A stretch of DNA of 64,000 bases, from NCBI RefSeq assembly GCF_023277745.1, contig NZ_CP086322.1, positions 2,170,001 through 2,234,000 of the forward strand. Direction: 5' to 3'. Made by a program: the position numbers and the translations under genes. The stretch comes from Streptomyces halobius (lineage in GTDB: Bacteria; Actinomycetota; Actinomycetes; Streptomycetales; Streptomycetaceae). The notes below the pieces were generated by a model that saw only the letters and a program-made list of their open reading frames with translations, did not search any database and was not told where the DNA came from. Shown here piece after piece: positions 46,039 to 53,177 of this stretch. How positions within the stretch are numbered: position 1 is the first letter of the stretch; every line of letters starts with the position of its first letter.

Positions 46039-46054
46039 TACCAACTAGTCGGTA
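46039..46054. promoter_or_regulatory. TetR-type palindrome in the promoter of the CocE-like gene
   Basis: TACCAACTAGTCGGTA is an inverted repeat with a single mismatched pair, of the TACCGACTAGTCGGTA form bound by many TetR-family repressors. It lies 33 bases upstream of the GTG start at 46006 on the minus strand. No TetR gene is adjacent, so the regulator must be elsewhere. Confidence 0.7.
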
Positions 46055-46393
46055 AAGGCGCGCTCATGCTGTGACACGAATAACAGAATGTCAACGAAAC
46101 CGGGCACGAGTCGGCGATAGGACGTCAGTTCAGGGGCTGTGCGTGGGGCGTGGACGGGCGCAGGGAGGTGACATCAGGACCTGGAAGGGTGAACGAAGCG
46201 TGACGGCGCGTCAGGCCACCTCCTTCCGGTTCACTGCGCATGCCGGTCAGGTCAGCGCCCCGAGCCCGCCCGGCCGGTCCACCAGCACCTGCCGCAGTCG
46301 CTCGTACGGGCCGCAGCGCGGAGGGTGGATCAGCCGGGCGCGTCACGGGAGGGGGAGGCGGATCAGCCGGCGGGCGGATCGGCGGGGGCACCG
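46055..46393. other. Spacer between the CocE-like and S9 peptidase genes
   Basis: About 340 bases. On the minus strand a run ending GPYERLRQVLVDRPGGLGAL with a stop at 46252-46254 looks like the C-terminus of some protein, but it is preceded by a stop after about 30 residues. It may be a gene remnant. Nothing else is supportable. Confidence 0.4.
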
Positions 46394-48496
46394 TCATCTG
46401 CGGAGCTCAAGGGTGGGGACGTCGTCGCGAGGGAAGCCGAAGGTCTGGGCGTAGAGGGAGAGTTCGGCCTCCACGGCGCGCACCATGGTCTCCTCGCGGC
46501 GGAAGCCGTGGCCCTCTCCGGGGAACGTCAGATAGGCATGCGGGATGCCGCGGCCGGCGACCGCGGCCAGGAACCGGTCGCACTGCGCGGGCGGGCAGAC
46601 CGCGTCGTCCAAGCCCTGGAGCAGGAGGAACGGCGCGGCGATACGGTCCGCGCGGTGCAGCGGGGAGCGTTCCCGGTAGCGGTCGGGGACGTCGGCGAGC
46701 GGGCCGACCAGCGACTCCAGATAGTGCGACTCGAAGTCATGGGTCCCGCCCGTCGCCCAGCCGGCCAGGTCCAGGACCGGGTAGCTGATCGTGCCGCAGG
46801 CGTAGAGGTCGGTGGCGGTCAGCGAGACGGCGGCCGTCCAGCCGCCGGCGCTGCCGCCTCGGATGGCCAGCCGGGCGCGGTCGGCGGTGCCCTCCTCGGC
46901 GAGTGCGCGGGCGACCGCCGCGCAGTCCTCGACGTCCACGACGCCCCACTGGCCGCGCAGCCGCTCGCGGTACTCCCGGCCGTGGCCCGTCGAGCCGCCG
47001 TAGTTGACCTCGGCGATGCCGATGCCGCGGGAGGTGAAGTAGGCGATCTCCAGGTCGAGCACCAGGGGGGCGTGGCTGGTGGGGCCGCCGTGCGCCCAGA
47101 CGACGAAGGGCGGCAGCTCGCCCTCGGGGGCGGCGTGGCCGGGGTTGTGCGGCGGGTAGATGTGGGCGTGGATGTCCCGGCCGTCGGGCCCGGTGAAGGT
47201 GCGCTCCTGCGGCCGGGGGTAGTAGGCCGGGTCCAGGACATCGGTGTGCCGGGCGGCGATCGCCCGGGAGCGGCCGGTGCAGGTGTCCAGCTCGACGATC
47301 TCGTACGAGCGGTGCGGGCCGGCGGCGATGCCCATGACGCGGCTGCCGTGGACGGCGAGTGTGGGGGCCCAGGCCGTCCAGGGGCCGACCGTGTCGACCA
47401 ACTCGCCGGTGACCGGGTCGAGGATGCCCAGGGTGTTGGCGCCGCGGCCGTGGATGACCGCCAGGGTGCCGTTCTCCAGCGGCAGGAACCAGCGCTGGCC
47501 GACGGCCCACAGCGGACCGCCGAACTCCTCCTCCCGGGCGGGGCACAGACGGCGGCTCGCCGCCACGCCATCGTCCCCCGGTCTCGGCTCCTCCCCCACG
47601 CTCGGCTCCGCTCGCGCGGGGGGACCCCCATGCCCGGGGGGACCCCCGCCGTCAGGGTCGATGCGCTGCAGCTCCCACCAGCCGCTGAGGTCGGAGACGA
47701 ACAGCAGCGAGCCGTCGGCGGACCATTCGATCTGGGCGATGGACTCGCCAGGAGCTCCGCCCGGCGCGCCGGTGCCTGCGGCGCCGGCGTCGCCGACGAG
47801 CGGCCGGGCGTCCGTGAACTCCCCTTTGGCGGTGATCTCGGCGAGCATGACCAGCGTGCCGTCCCACGGCATCTGGGGGTGGTCCCAGACGATCCAGGCC
47901 GCCCGGCGGCCGTCCGGGGAGAGCCGCGGGCCGGTGACGAAACGATGCCGGTCGTCACTCAACTCCCTTACGGCACACCGGTGTTCGGTGGCCGAGCCGT
48001 CCAGGGGCACGGCGGCGATCACCCGGCGGACGTCCGTGGGCAGTTCGCCGGTGAACTCCTCCAGGACGCACCACACTTCCCCGCGGTCCGGGAGCAGCAC
48101 CGGGTCGACCCAGCGCAGGCCGCCGCCTACGGAAGACAGCGGGGTGAGCGGGCGCGGGGCGACGCCGCTGTCCGGTTCGTAGGCGTACAGCCGCTGGTCG
48201 GCGAAGTCGCTGAAGACGATCAACGGTCCGTCCTCGGTGACCGTGCCGGCCCAGGGCTGGCCGCCGTACTCCAGCACCCGGCTGCGGACGTTCCAGGGCG
48301 CGGGCAGCACCGACTCCTCTGCGCCGTCCGGCCGTCGGCGTATCAGCGCCCGGCGGCCGCCCTCGGCGGGCCGCGGCTCCGTCCACCAGACCTCATCGCC
48401 GACCACACCGAGGAATGCCGGGCGGCCGTCATGGCCGGCGACCGTCCGGGCGTCTATCGGGGACGGCCAGGTTCCGTACGGGGCCGTGGTCACCAT
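46394..48496 (-). CDS. S9-family prolyl oligopeptidase-like peptidase
   Basis: A 700-residue dipeptidyl/acylaminoacyl-peptidase-type enzyme. The beta-propeller N-terminal part holds repeated blades (VFSDFADQRLYAYEPDSG, LSPDGRRAAWIVWDHPQMPW). The C-terminal alpha/beta hydrolase has S549 in RGGSAGGWT, D631 in QGLDDAVCP and H663 in GEGHGF. ATG 48496 follows GGAGG. It is the last of three peptidase genes on one strand (M55, M20, S9), which suggests that the three degrade peptides in sequence. Confidence 0.92.
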   Translation of the reverse strand: MVTTAPYGTWPSPIDARTVAGHDGRPAFLGVVGDEVWWTEPRPAEGGRRALIRRRPDGAEESVLPAPWNVRSRVLEYGGQPWAGTVTEDGPLIVFSDFADQRLYAYEPDSGVAPRPLTPLSSVGGGLRWVDPVLLPDRGEVWCVLEEFTGELPTDVRRVIAAVPLDGSATEHRCAVRELSDDRHRFVTGPRLSPDGRRAAWIVWDHPQMPWDGTLVMLAEITAKGEFTDARPLVGDAGAAGTGAPGGAPGESIAQIEWSADGSLLFVSDLSGWWELQRIDPDGGGPPGHGGPPARAEPSVGEEPRPGDDGVAASRRLCPAREEEFGGPLWAVGQRWFLPLENGTLAVIHGRGANTLGILDPVTGELVDTVGPWTAWAPTLAVHGSRVMGIAAGPHRSYEIVELDTCTGRSRAIAARHTDVLDPAYYPRPQERTFTGPDGRDIHAHIYPPHNPGHAAPEGELPPFVVWAHGGPTSHAPLVLDLEIAYFTSRGIGIAEVNYGGSTGHGREYRERLRGQWGVVDVEDCAAVARALAEEGTADRARLAIRGGSAGGWTAAVSLTATDLYACGTISYPVLDLAGWATGGTHDFESHYLESLVGPLADVPDRYRERSPLHRADRIAAPFLLLQGLDDAVCPPAQCDRFLAAVAGRGIPHAYLTFPGEGHGFRREETMVRAVEAELSLYAQTFGFPRDDVPTLELRR

Positions 48497-48533
48497 GCTG
48501 GAAGCCTCCTCTGCCGGACACCCCGGGGGTGCC

Positions 48534-49868
48534 CTACGCCGTTCGCAGAAAGTGGTCGAGTACCCGGACACCGAAGTGCAGTGCGTCGACGGGAACACGT
48601 TCGTCCACGCTGTGGAAGAGCGCCTGGTAGTCGAAGTCGTCGGGGAGTCTGAGCGGGGAGAAGCCGTAGCCGGCGATGCCGAGCTGGGAGAACTGCTTGG
48701 CGTCCGTGCCGCCCGACATGCAGTACGGGACGACATGGCCCCGCGGGTCGAACGACTCGATCGCGGCCCGCATCGCGGCGAACGTCGGGGAGTCCGTGGG
48801 GGCCTCCAGCGCGCTCGCGCCGTGGTGGTAGTCCCACGTGACATCCGGTCCGGTGAGCGCGTCCATGGTCGTGCGGAACTCGGCCTCGGCGCCGGGGAGA
48901 ATCCGGCCGTCGACATAGGCGACGGCGGTGCCCGGGATCACATTGATCTTGTAACCGGCCTCCAGCATCGTCGGGTTGGCGCTGTTGCGGACGGTGGGCT
49001 CGACGAGCTTGGCGGACGGGCCGAGCTTGCCCAGCAGGGCGTCGACGTCGAAGTCGGGGGCGTCGATGTTGACGTCGATACCGTGCAGCGCGGCCAGTTC
49101 GCGGAGCGCGGCCCGCACGGTCGGGGTGAAATGGACCGGCCATTCGTGCTGGCCGATGCGGGCCACGGCGGCTGCCAGCCGGCTGACGGCGTTGTCGTGG
49201 TTGACCTTCGAGCCGTGCCCGGCCCGCCCATAAGCCGTCAGTTTGAGCCAGGCCGTGCCGCGCTCGCCGGCCGCGATCGGGTACAGCTGCAAGCCACCGC
49301 CGGCGTGGAAGGTGAACGCCCCGGATTCGCTGATGCCTTCCGTACAGCCCTCGAAGAGATCTGCATGGTGGTCCACGAGGAACCCCGCGCCGTAGGTGGC
49401 GCTGGACTCCTCGTCGGCGGTGAAGGCCAGCACGATGTCGCGCCGCGGCCGTACCCCCGCGCGCGCCCAGCGGCGGACGACGGCGAGCATCATCGCGTCC
49501 ATGTTCTTCATGTCGACGGCGCCGCGGCCCCAGACCACGCCGTCGCGGATCTCCCCGGAGAACGGGTGCACGCGCCAGTCGGCGGGCTCGGCGGGCACCA
49601 CGTCCAGATGGCCATGGACCAGCAGGGCGGCGGCCGCCCGGTCGGTGCCCTCGATACGGGCGACGACATTCGTCCGGCCCGCGCGGCGCTCCAGCAGGGT
49701 CGGTTCGATACCGGCCTCGGCCAGCCACTCGGCGACATACTCGGCGGCGGGGCGCTCCTGGCAGTCGCCGTCCCCGGCATTGGTGGTGTCGATACGGATC
49801 AGTCCGGAGGTGAACCGGACGACCTCGTCGAGGGCCTGCTGATCGACCGGCCCGGTGTGGTCAGCCAT
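48534..49868 (-). CDS. M20-family metallopeptidase
   Basis: A 444-residue M20/M25/M40 peptidase, probably removing residues from small peptides or cleaving acyl-amino acids. Zinc ligands and catalytic groups are visible: H87 and D89 (HGHLDVVPAE), D119 (GAVDMKNM), E153/E154 (TADEES), and a late His in FHSVDERVP. The dimerisation (lid) domain runs roughly 220-340. GGAGGAACAAT precedes ATG 49868, which overlaps the M55 gene by 8 bases, indicating coupling. Confidence 0.92.
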   Translation of the reverse strand: MADHTGPVDQQALDEVVRFTSGLIRIDTTNAGDGDCQERPAAEYVAEWLAEAGIEPTLLERRAGRTNVVARIEGTDRAAAALLVHGHLDVVPAEPADWRVHPFSGEIRDGVVWGRGAVDMKNMDAMMLAVVRRWARAGVRPRRDIVLAFTADEESSATYGAGFLVDHHADLFEGCTEGISESGAFTFHAGGGLQLYPIAAGERGTAWLKLTAYGRAGHGSKVNHDNAVSRLAAAVARIGQHEWPVHFTPTVRAALRELAALHGIDVNIDAPDFDVDALLGKLGPSAKLVEPTVRNSANPTMLEAGYKINVIPGTAVAYVDGRILPGAEAEFRTTMDALTGPDVTWDYHHGASALEAPTDSPTFAAMRAAIESFDPRGHVVPYCMSGGTDAKQFSQLGIAGYGFSPLRLPDDFDYQALFHSVDERVPVDALHFGVRVLDHFLRTA

Positions 49869-50694
49869 ATTGTTCCTCCACGGCGGACGAGACGACGGTG
49901 GTGACCGCCTTGAAGCACCGGATGGCTTCATACATGTTCTGACTGGTATACGCGACGCGGCGCTCCGCGCTGCGCTCCACGCCGGGGACGACGGTCGCCG
50001 CGCCCGCCAAATGCTCGGCGTCGAACTCCATCTCCAACCGGAACGGGCCACGCCGGGCCGGCTCATGACGCTCCGCCAGCGCCGCCCCCTCGCGGGCCGC
50101 CGCCCGGATATCGGCCGCCGTACGGGCCGGCGGGCGGCACACCGCGGCGTAACGCGACACATAGTCCTTGACCGCGGCCTTGGGCGCCTGCGGCGCATAG
50201 CCCAGCGCGTCCTCACACGTCAGGTCGTCACCGGTGACGAGCACCACCGGCACGCCGTATTCGGCTACCACGAGGGAGTTGAGATAGCCCTCGCTCGCGC
50301 GGGTGCCGTCGACCCAGACACCGGTGAGGGAGTTCGCCAGGTACGTATGCGCGAGCACGCCCTCGGTGCCCGCGCCGGTGTGGTAGCCGACGAACGCGAT
50401 CCCGTCGACATTGCCGTGCTGCACGCCCTCCACCATGCTCAGCGACTTGTGCCGCCCGGTGAGCATCTGCGCGCGCTCGTCGAGCTTCTCCAGCAGCAGA
50501 TTGCGCATCGACCAGTGCGCCTCATTGACCACCACCTCATCGGCCCCACCGTCGAAGAACCCGGCGATCGCCGCATTGACATCGGAGGTGAACAAATGGC
50601 GGCAGCGCTCCCACTGCGCCGTGCCGGGCAGTACGTCGGCGGGCCAGGTCACGCCGGTGGCGCCCTCCATGTCCGCGGAGATGAGGATCTTCAT
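49861..50694 (-). CDS. M55-family D-aminopeptidase (DppA-like)
   Basis: A 277-residue DppA-type enzyme. The conserved opening MKILISADMEGATGV contains metal ligands D8 and E10; HHSMR-type and GYHTGAG segments continue the active site (NEAHWSM, FVGYHTGAGTEGVLAHT). DppA removes D-amino acids from peptides and is often found with peptide transporters. Here it leads a peptidase operon with M20 and S9 members. It has no transporter in this window. Confidence 0.92.
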   Translation of the reverse strand: MKILISADMEGATGVTWPADVLPGTAQWERCRHLFTSDVNAAIAGFFDGGADEVVVNEAHWSMRNLLLEKLDERAQMLTGRHKSLSMVEGVQHGNVDGIAFVGYHTGAGTEGVLAHTYLANSLTGVWVDGTRASEGYLNSLVVAEYGVPVVLVTGDDLTCEDALGYAPQAPKAAVKDYVSRYAAVCRPPARTAADIRAAAREGAALAERHEPARRGPFRLEMEFDAEHLAGAATVVPGVERSAERRVAYTSQNMYEAIRCFKAVTTVVSSAVEEQYG

Positions 50695-50875
50695 GCCGTC
50701 ACGGTACGCGCGACCGAACAGCCGAACCAGGCCTGTGGATAACTCCGGAGGTCTAGTCCACCGAAGATCGACCCGGGTGGCTCAACAGCACCTGCGGTTC
50801 AGCTGAGGCCCCGAGGCGCTGCGAGGCCGGACGCCGACGCGCATCCCCAGCCACCCCGAAACCACACCACTACAC
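50695..50875. other. Upstream region of the peptidase operon
   Basis: No gene. It must hold the promoter for the M55-M20-S9 run, read leftward. Nothing regulatory was recognised with confidence. Confidence 0.4.
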
Positions 50876-50902
50876 CCGCCCACCCCCGAAGGGGGTGGGC
50901 GG
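50876..50902. terminator. Very stable hairpin downstream of the alkylation-repair operon
   Basis: CCGCCCACCCCC, loop GAA, GGGGGTGGGCGG: a perfect 12-bp stem with a 3-base loop. It lies 176 bases after the stop of the leftward gene at 51078 and before the start of the peptidase operon. Confidence 0.75.
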
Positions 50903-51068
50903 CGGGGAAAAACAAAAGGGGCGGGTGGGCGACGGCGAACAGGGGGTGGCGGGGAACAAGGGGGCGACGGGGCACAGGAGGGCGGCGAGGAAGAACAATA
51001 AGGGCGGGTGGGCGGCAGGGGAACAGGAGCGGCAAGGAACAAGGGCGGCAAGGACACAAGGGCTGAGG
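50903..51068 (+). repeat. G/A-rich low-complexity tract
   Basis: The plus strand is almost free of T: irregular copies of GGGCGG and GGAACAAGGG (three of them between 50950 and 51062). It adjoins the hairpin at 50876-50902 and lies in the 3' trailer of the gene at 51078. It resembles slippage-derived sequence. Confidence 0.8.
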
Positions 51069-51077
51069 CCCACCCGC

Positions 51078-51641
51078 TCAGGACACCGCCTCCTGAGCGG
51101 AGCGGGAGGTGATCCAGCGGTGGCTTACGGCCCACGTGCCGCCGTCGGGGGTGGCACCGCGGAGGCCGTGGAGGGTCTCCGGGCCGGCGAGCGCGGGCAG
51201 GGCGGACTGGCGCAGCGAGGCGAAGGCCACCGTGCGGGCCGGGTCCCAGTCGGTGCTGTGCCGCAGCCGGCGGCTCATCTGGGCCCAGCCGAGCGGGGCG
51301 GCGGCCACGACCCACGCGTCCGGTGTCTGCGCGGTCAGCCGCCGGGCCGGACGCAGCCAGGAAGCGGCCGTCTCGGGCCAGTCGACCACCGCGATGACCC
51401 GGTGGCCCAGCTCCCGCCAGGCGGTGGTGAAGGCGTGCGCGGCGGCGCGGGAGGGGGCGTCGCGGCCGTGGCCGACCGTCACGGTCTCGACGCGCGGCTT
51501 CCACCGTCCCAACATGTCGATGAGGGCGGCCAGTTCGGCCTCGGTGTGTGGGACGGGCTGCGGCAGGTCGCCGTACTGGGCCAGGTCTTCGGCACCGATC
51601 AGCGGCGAACGGCAACGGGAGGGATGGGGGGAGGTACTCAT
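51078..51641 (-). CDS. Conserved hypothetical protein, third gene of the alkylation-repair operon
   Basis: A 187-residue soluble protein that I recognise only as conserved in Streptomyces. It contains LIGAEDLAQYGDLPQPVPHT and VTVGHGRDAPSRAAAHAFTT, and GHRVIAVVDWPETAASWLRP. The pattern suggests a compact Rossmann-like fold, but no catalytic motif is sure. It follows the 2OG-Fe(II) oxygenase by 54 bases on the same strand. Possible involvement in DNA repair is context only. Confidence 0.65.
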   Translation of the reverse strand: MSTSPHPSRCRSPLIGAEDLAQYGDLPQPVPHTEAELAALIDMLGRWKPRVETVTVGHGRDAPSRAAAHAFTTAWRELGHRVIAVVDWPETAASWLRPARRLTAQTPDAWVVAAAPLGWAQMSRRLRHSTDWDPARTVAFASLRQSALPALAGPETLHGLRGATPDGGTWAVSHRWITSRSAQEAVS

Positions 51642-51695
51642 CGCTCCGGGCGCCTCCCCCGACGAGGTGACCTCGCCCGCCGGACCACCACGCCC

Positions 51696-52427
51696 TCACG
51701 CCGCATCATGAAACACCAGCCCCAGCGCCCGCCGCCGCCCCGAGCGGACGGTGCTCACGCCGTGTCGCATGGCTCCTGCGGACCAGCCGCGTTTGCTGGC
51801 GACGGGGCGGTCCCGGGTGGTGAAGATCAGACCGTGCCCCTGTCGCAGGACGGTGCTGGTGCCCCGGGACTGGGCGCGGGGGCGCTGTTCGACGAGCAGG
51901 AACTCGCCGCCCGTGTAGTCGGTGCCGTACGCGTCCAGGCCGATGACGACCTGAAGGGGAAAGAGCATGTCGCCGAAGACGTCACGGTGCAGGGCGTTCC
52001 AGTCGCCCGCCTCGTAGTGCAGCAGGATCTGCGCCGAGCGGGCCTGGCCCGCCTCGTGGCACATCGTCAGCCACTCCTCCAGGGAGTCCGGCCAGGGCGC
52101 CGGGCGAGCGAGCCGGGCGGCCCAGTCGCGGGCGATGGTCAGCAGATGCGGGTAGAACGCGGCGCGGAGTTCGGAGATCGGCTCCGGCAGGTCATGGCGG
52201 AAATAGCGGTACTGGCCGGAGCCGAAGCGATGACGGGCCATGTCGACGGTGTTCCGGAACAGCTCCGTCCGGTCATAGAGACCGGCGATCTCGCGGCACT
52301 CGGCGGGTGTGAGCAGCTGCGGGGTGAGCGCGCACCCGTGGGCCTCCAGCTCCTCTCCCAGTGCGGCCCAGTCGGCGCCGTCGATATGCGGTGTGAGCTG
52401 TGCAGTGGCGGTCTCGGTGGTCGTCAT
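51696..52427 (-). CDS. 2-oxoglutarate/Fe(II)-dependent oxygenase (repair-linked)
   Basis: A 243-residue 2OG-Fe(II) dioxygenase. The iron triad is H147, D149 (ALHRDVFGD) and H222 (AMRHGVSTV), with R228/R231 available to hold 2-oxoglutarate. It lies 8 bases after an alkylguanine-DNA methyltransferase gene and is likely translated with it. AlkB-type enzymes demethylate N1-methyladenine or N3-methylcytosine in DNA; its size and context agree with that, but the protein is not closely AlkB-like by motif. Another substrate is possible. Confidence 0.85.
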   Translation of the reverse strand: MTTTETATAQLTPHIDGADWAALGEELEAHGCALTPQLLTPAECREIAGLYDRTELFRNTVDMARHRFGSGQYRYFRHDLPEPISELRAAFYPHLLTIARDWAARLARPAPWPDSLEEWLTMCHEAGQARSAQILLHYEAGDWNALHRDVFGDMLFPLQVVIGLDAYGTDYTGGEFLLVEQRPRAQSRGTSTVLRQGHGLIFTTRDRPVASKRGWSAGAMRHGVSTVRSGRRRALGLVFHDAA

Positions 52428-52435
52428 GGCGGGCC

Positions 52436-52942
52436 TCAGGCCGCCCGCGTGGCGCCTTCGAGCAGCAGAAGCTGCTGCTTGCGCTCCAGGCCGCCGGCAT
52501 AACCGGTGAGCGCGCCGTCGGCGCCGACGACACGGTGGCAGGGGCGCACGATGAGCAGCGGATTGGCCCCGATCGCGGTGCCGACGGCGCGGACCGCGGT
52601 GCGCGAGGCGCCGATCCGCGTGGCGATCTCGCCGTAGCTGCAGGTCTTGCCGTACGGGATGGTTTCGAGGGCCTGCCAGACCTGCCGCTGGAAGGGGGTG
52701 CCGCTGGTGACGTACTCGATGTCGAACCGGGAGAGGGTGCCCTCGAAGTATGCGGTGACCTGGGAGGCGATTTCGGTGAACGCCGCCGTGTCCTCGGTCC
52801 AGCCGTCCTGGACGGTGACGCCGCCCTTCTGCCCGGGGACCGACAGCGAGGCGAGCGCGGTGCCGCCGGGGGCGGTGGCGGACCTCTCGCCCACCAGCAG
52901 CAGCTCCCCCAGAGGGCTGTCGATTGTTGTGTAGACCGTCAT
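52436..52942 (-). CDS. ogt: Methylated-DNA--protein-cysteine methyltransferase
   Basis: A 168-residue suicide alkyltransferase that removes alkyl groups from O6-alkylguanine in DNA. The acceptor cysteine C135 lies in IVRPCHRVVGADGAL, and the helix-turn-helix (YGEIATRIGASRTAVRAVGT) inserts into the minor groove. It resembles Ogt rather than Ada, as there is no N-terminal regulatory half. It leads an operon with a 2OG-Fe(II) oxygenase and a hypothetical protein. Confidence 0.93.
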   Translation of the reverse strand: MTVYTTIDSPLGELLLVGERSATAPGGTALASLSVPGQKGGVTVQDGWTEDTAAFTEIASQVTAYFEGTLSRFDIEYVTSGTPFQRQVWQALETIPYGKTCSYGEIATRIGASRTAVRAVGTAIGANPLLIVRPCHRVVGADGALTGYAGGLERKQQLLLLEGATRAA

Positions 52943-52987
52943 CGGTCAGGGTCCTTCCTCATGTCCAGCGCCACGTCGCACTGCGCC

Positions 52988-53075
52988 GCGTTGTTCTCGT
53001 CGATGCGTTGCGTCGCACTGCGCGGCGTCGTTCTCGTCGACGCGCCGTACTCGTCGACGCGTTGTTCTCAACCTC
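52988..53075. repeat. 17-bp period tandem repeat upstream of ogt
   Basis: Units GCGTTGTTCTCGTCGAT (52988-53004), GCGTTGCGTCGCACTGC (53005-53021), a 20-base variant (53022-53041), GCGCCGTACTCGTCGAC (53042-53058) and GCGTTGTTCTCAACCTC (53059-53075). The array fills most of the space between the ogt start and the ABC permease stop, so it may sit in the ogt leader. Confidence 0.7.
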
Positions 53076-53177
53076 TTCAACGACAACTCTGCGGCCGTCG
53101 AACCCAAATATCTGGCGGGTTTCGGACATCGCATTGGGGCACGGAGCGGCCGCGCACGCAGGCGTAGGCAGCGCCTT

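Noticed and set aside
46252..46350. Minus-strand C-terminus-like fragment GPYERLRQVLVDRPGG
   Set aside because: Too short and interrupted by a stop about 30 residues earlier; noted as a possible remnant only.
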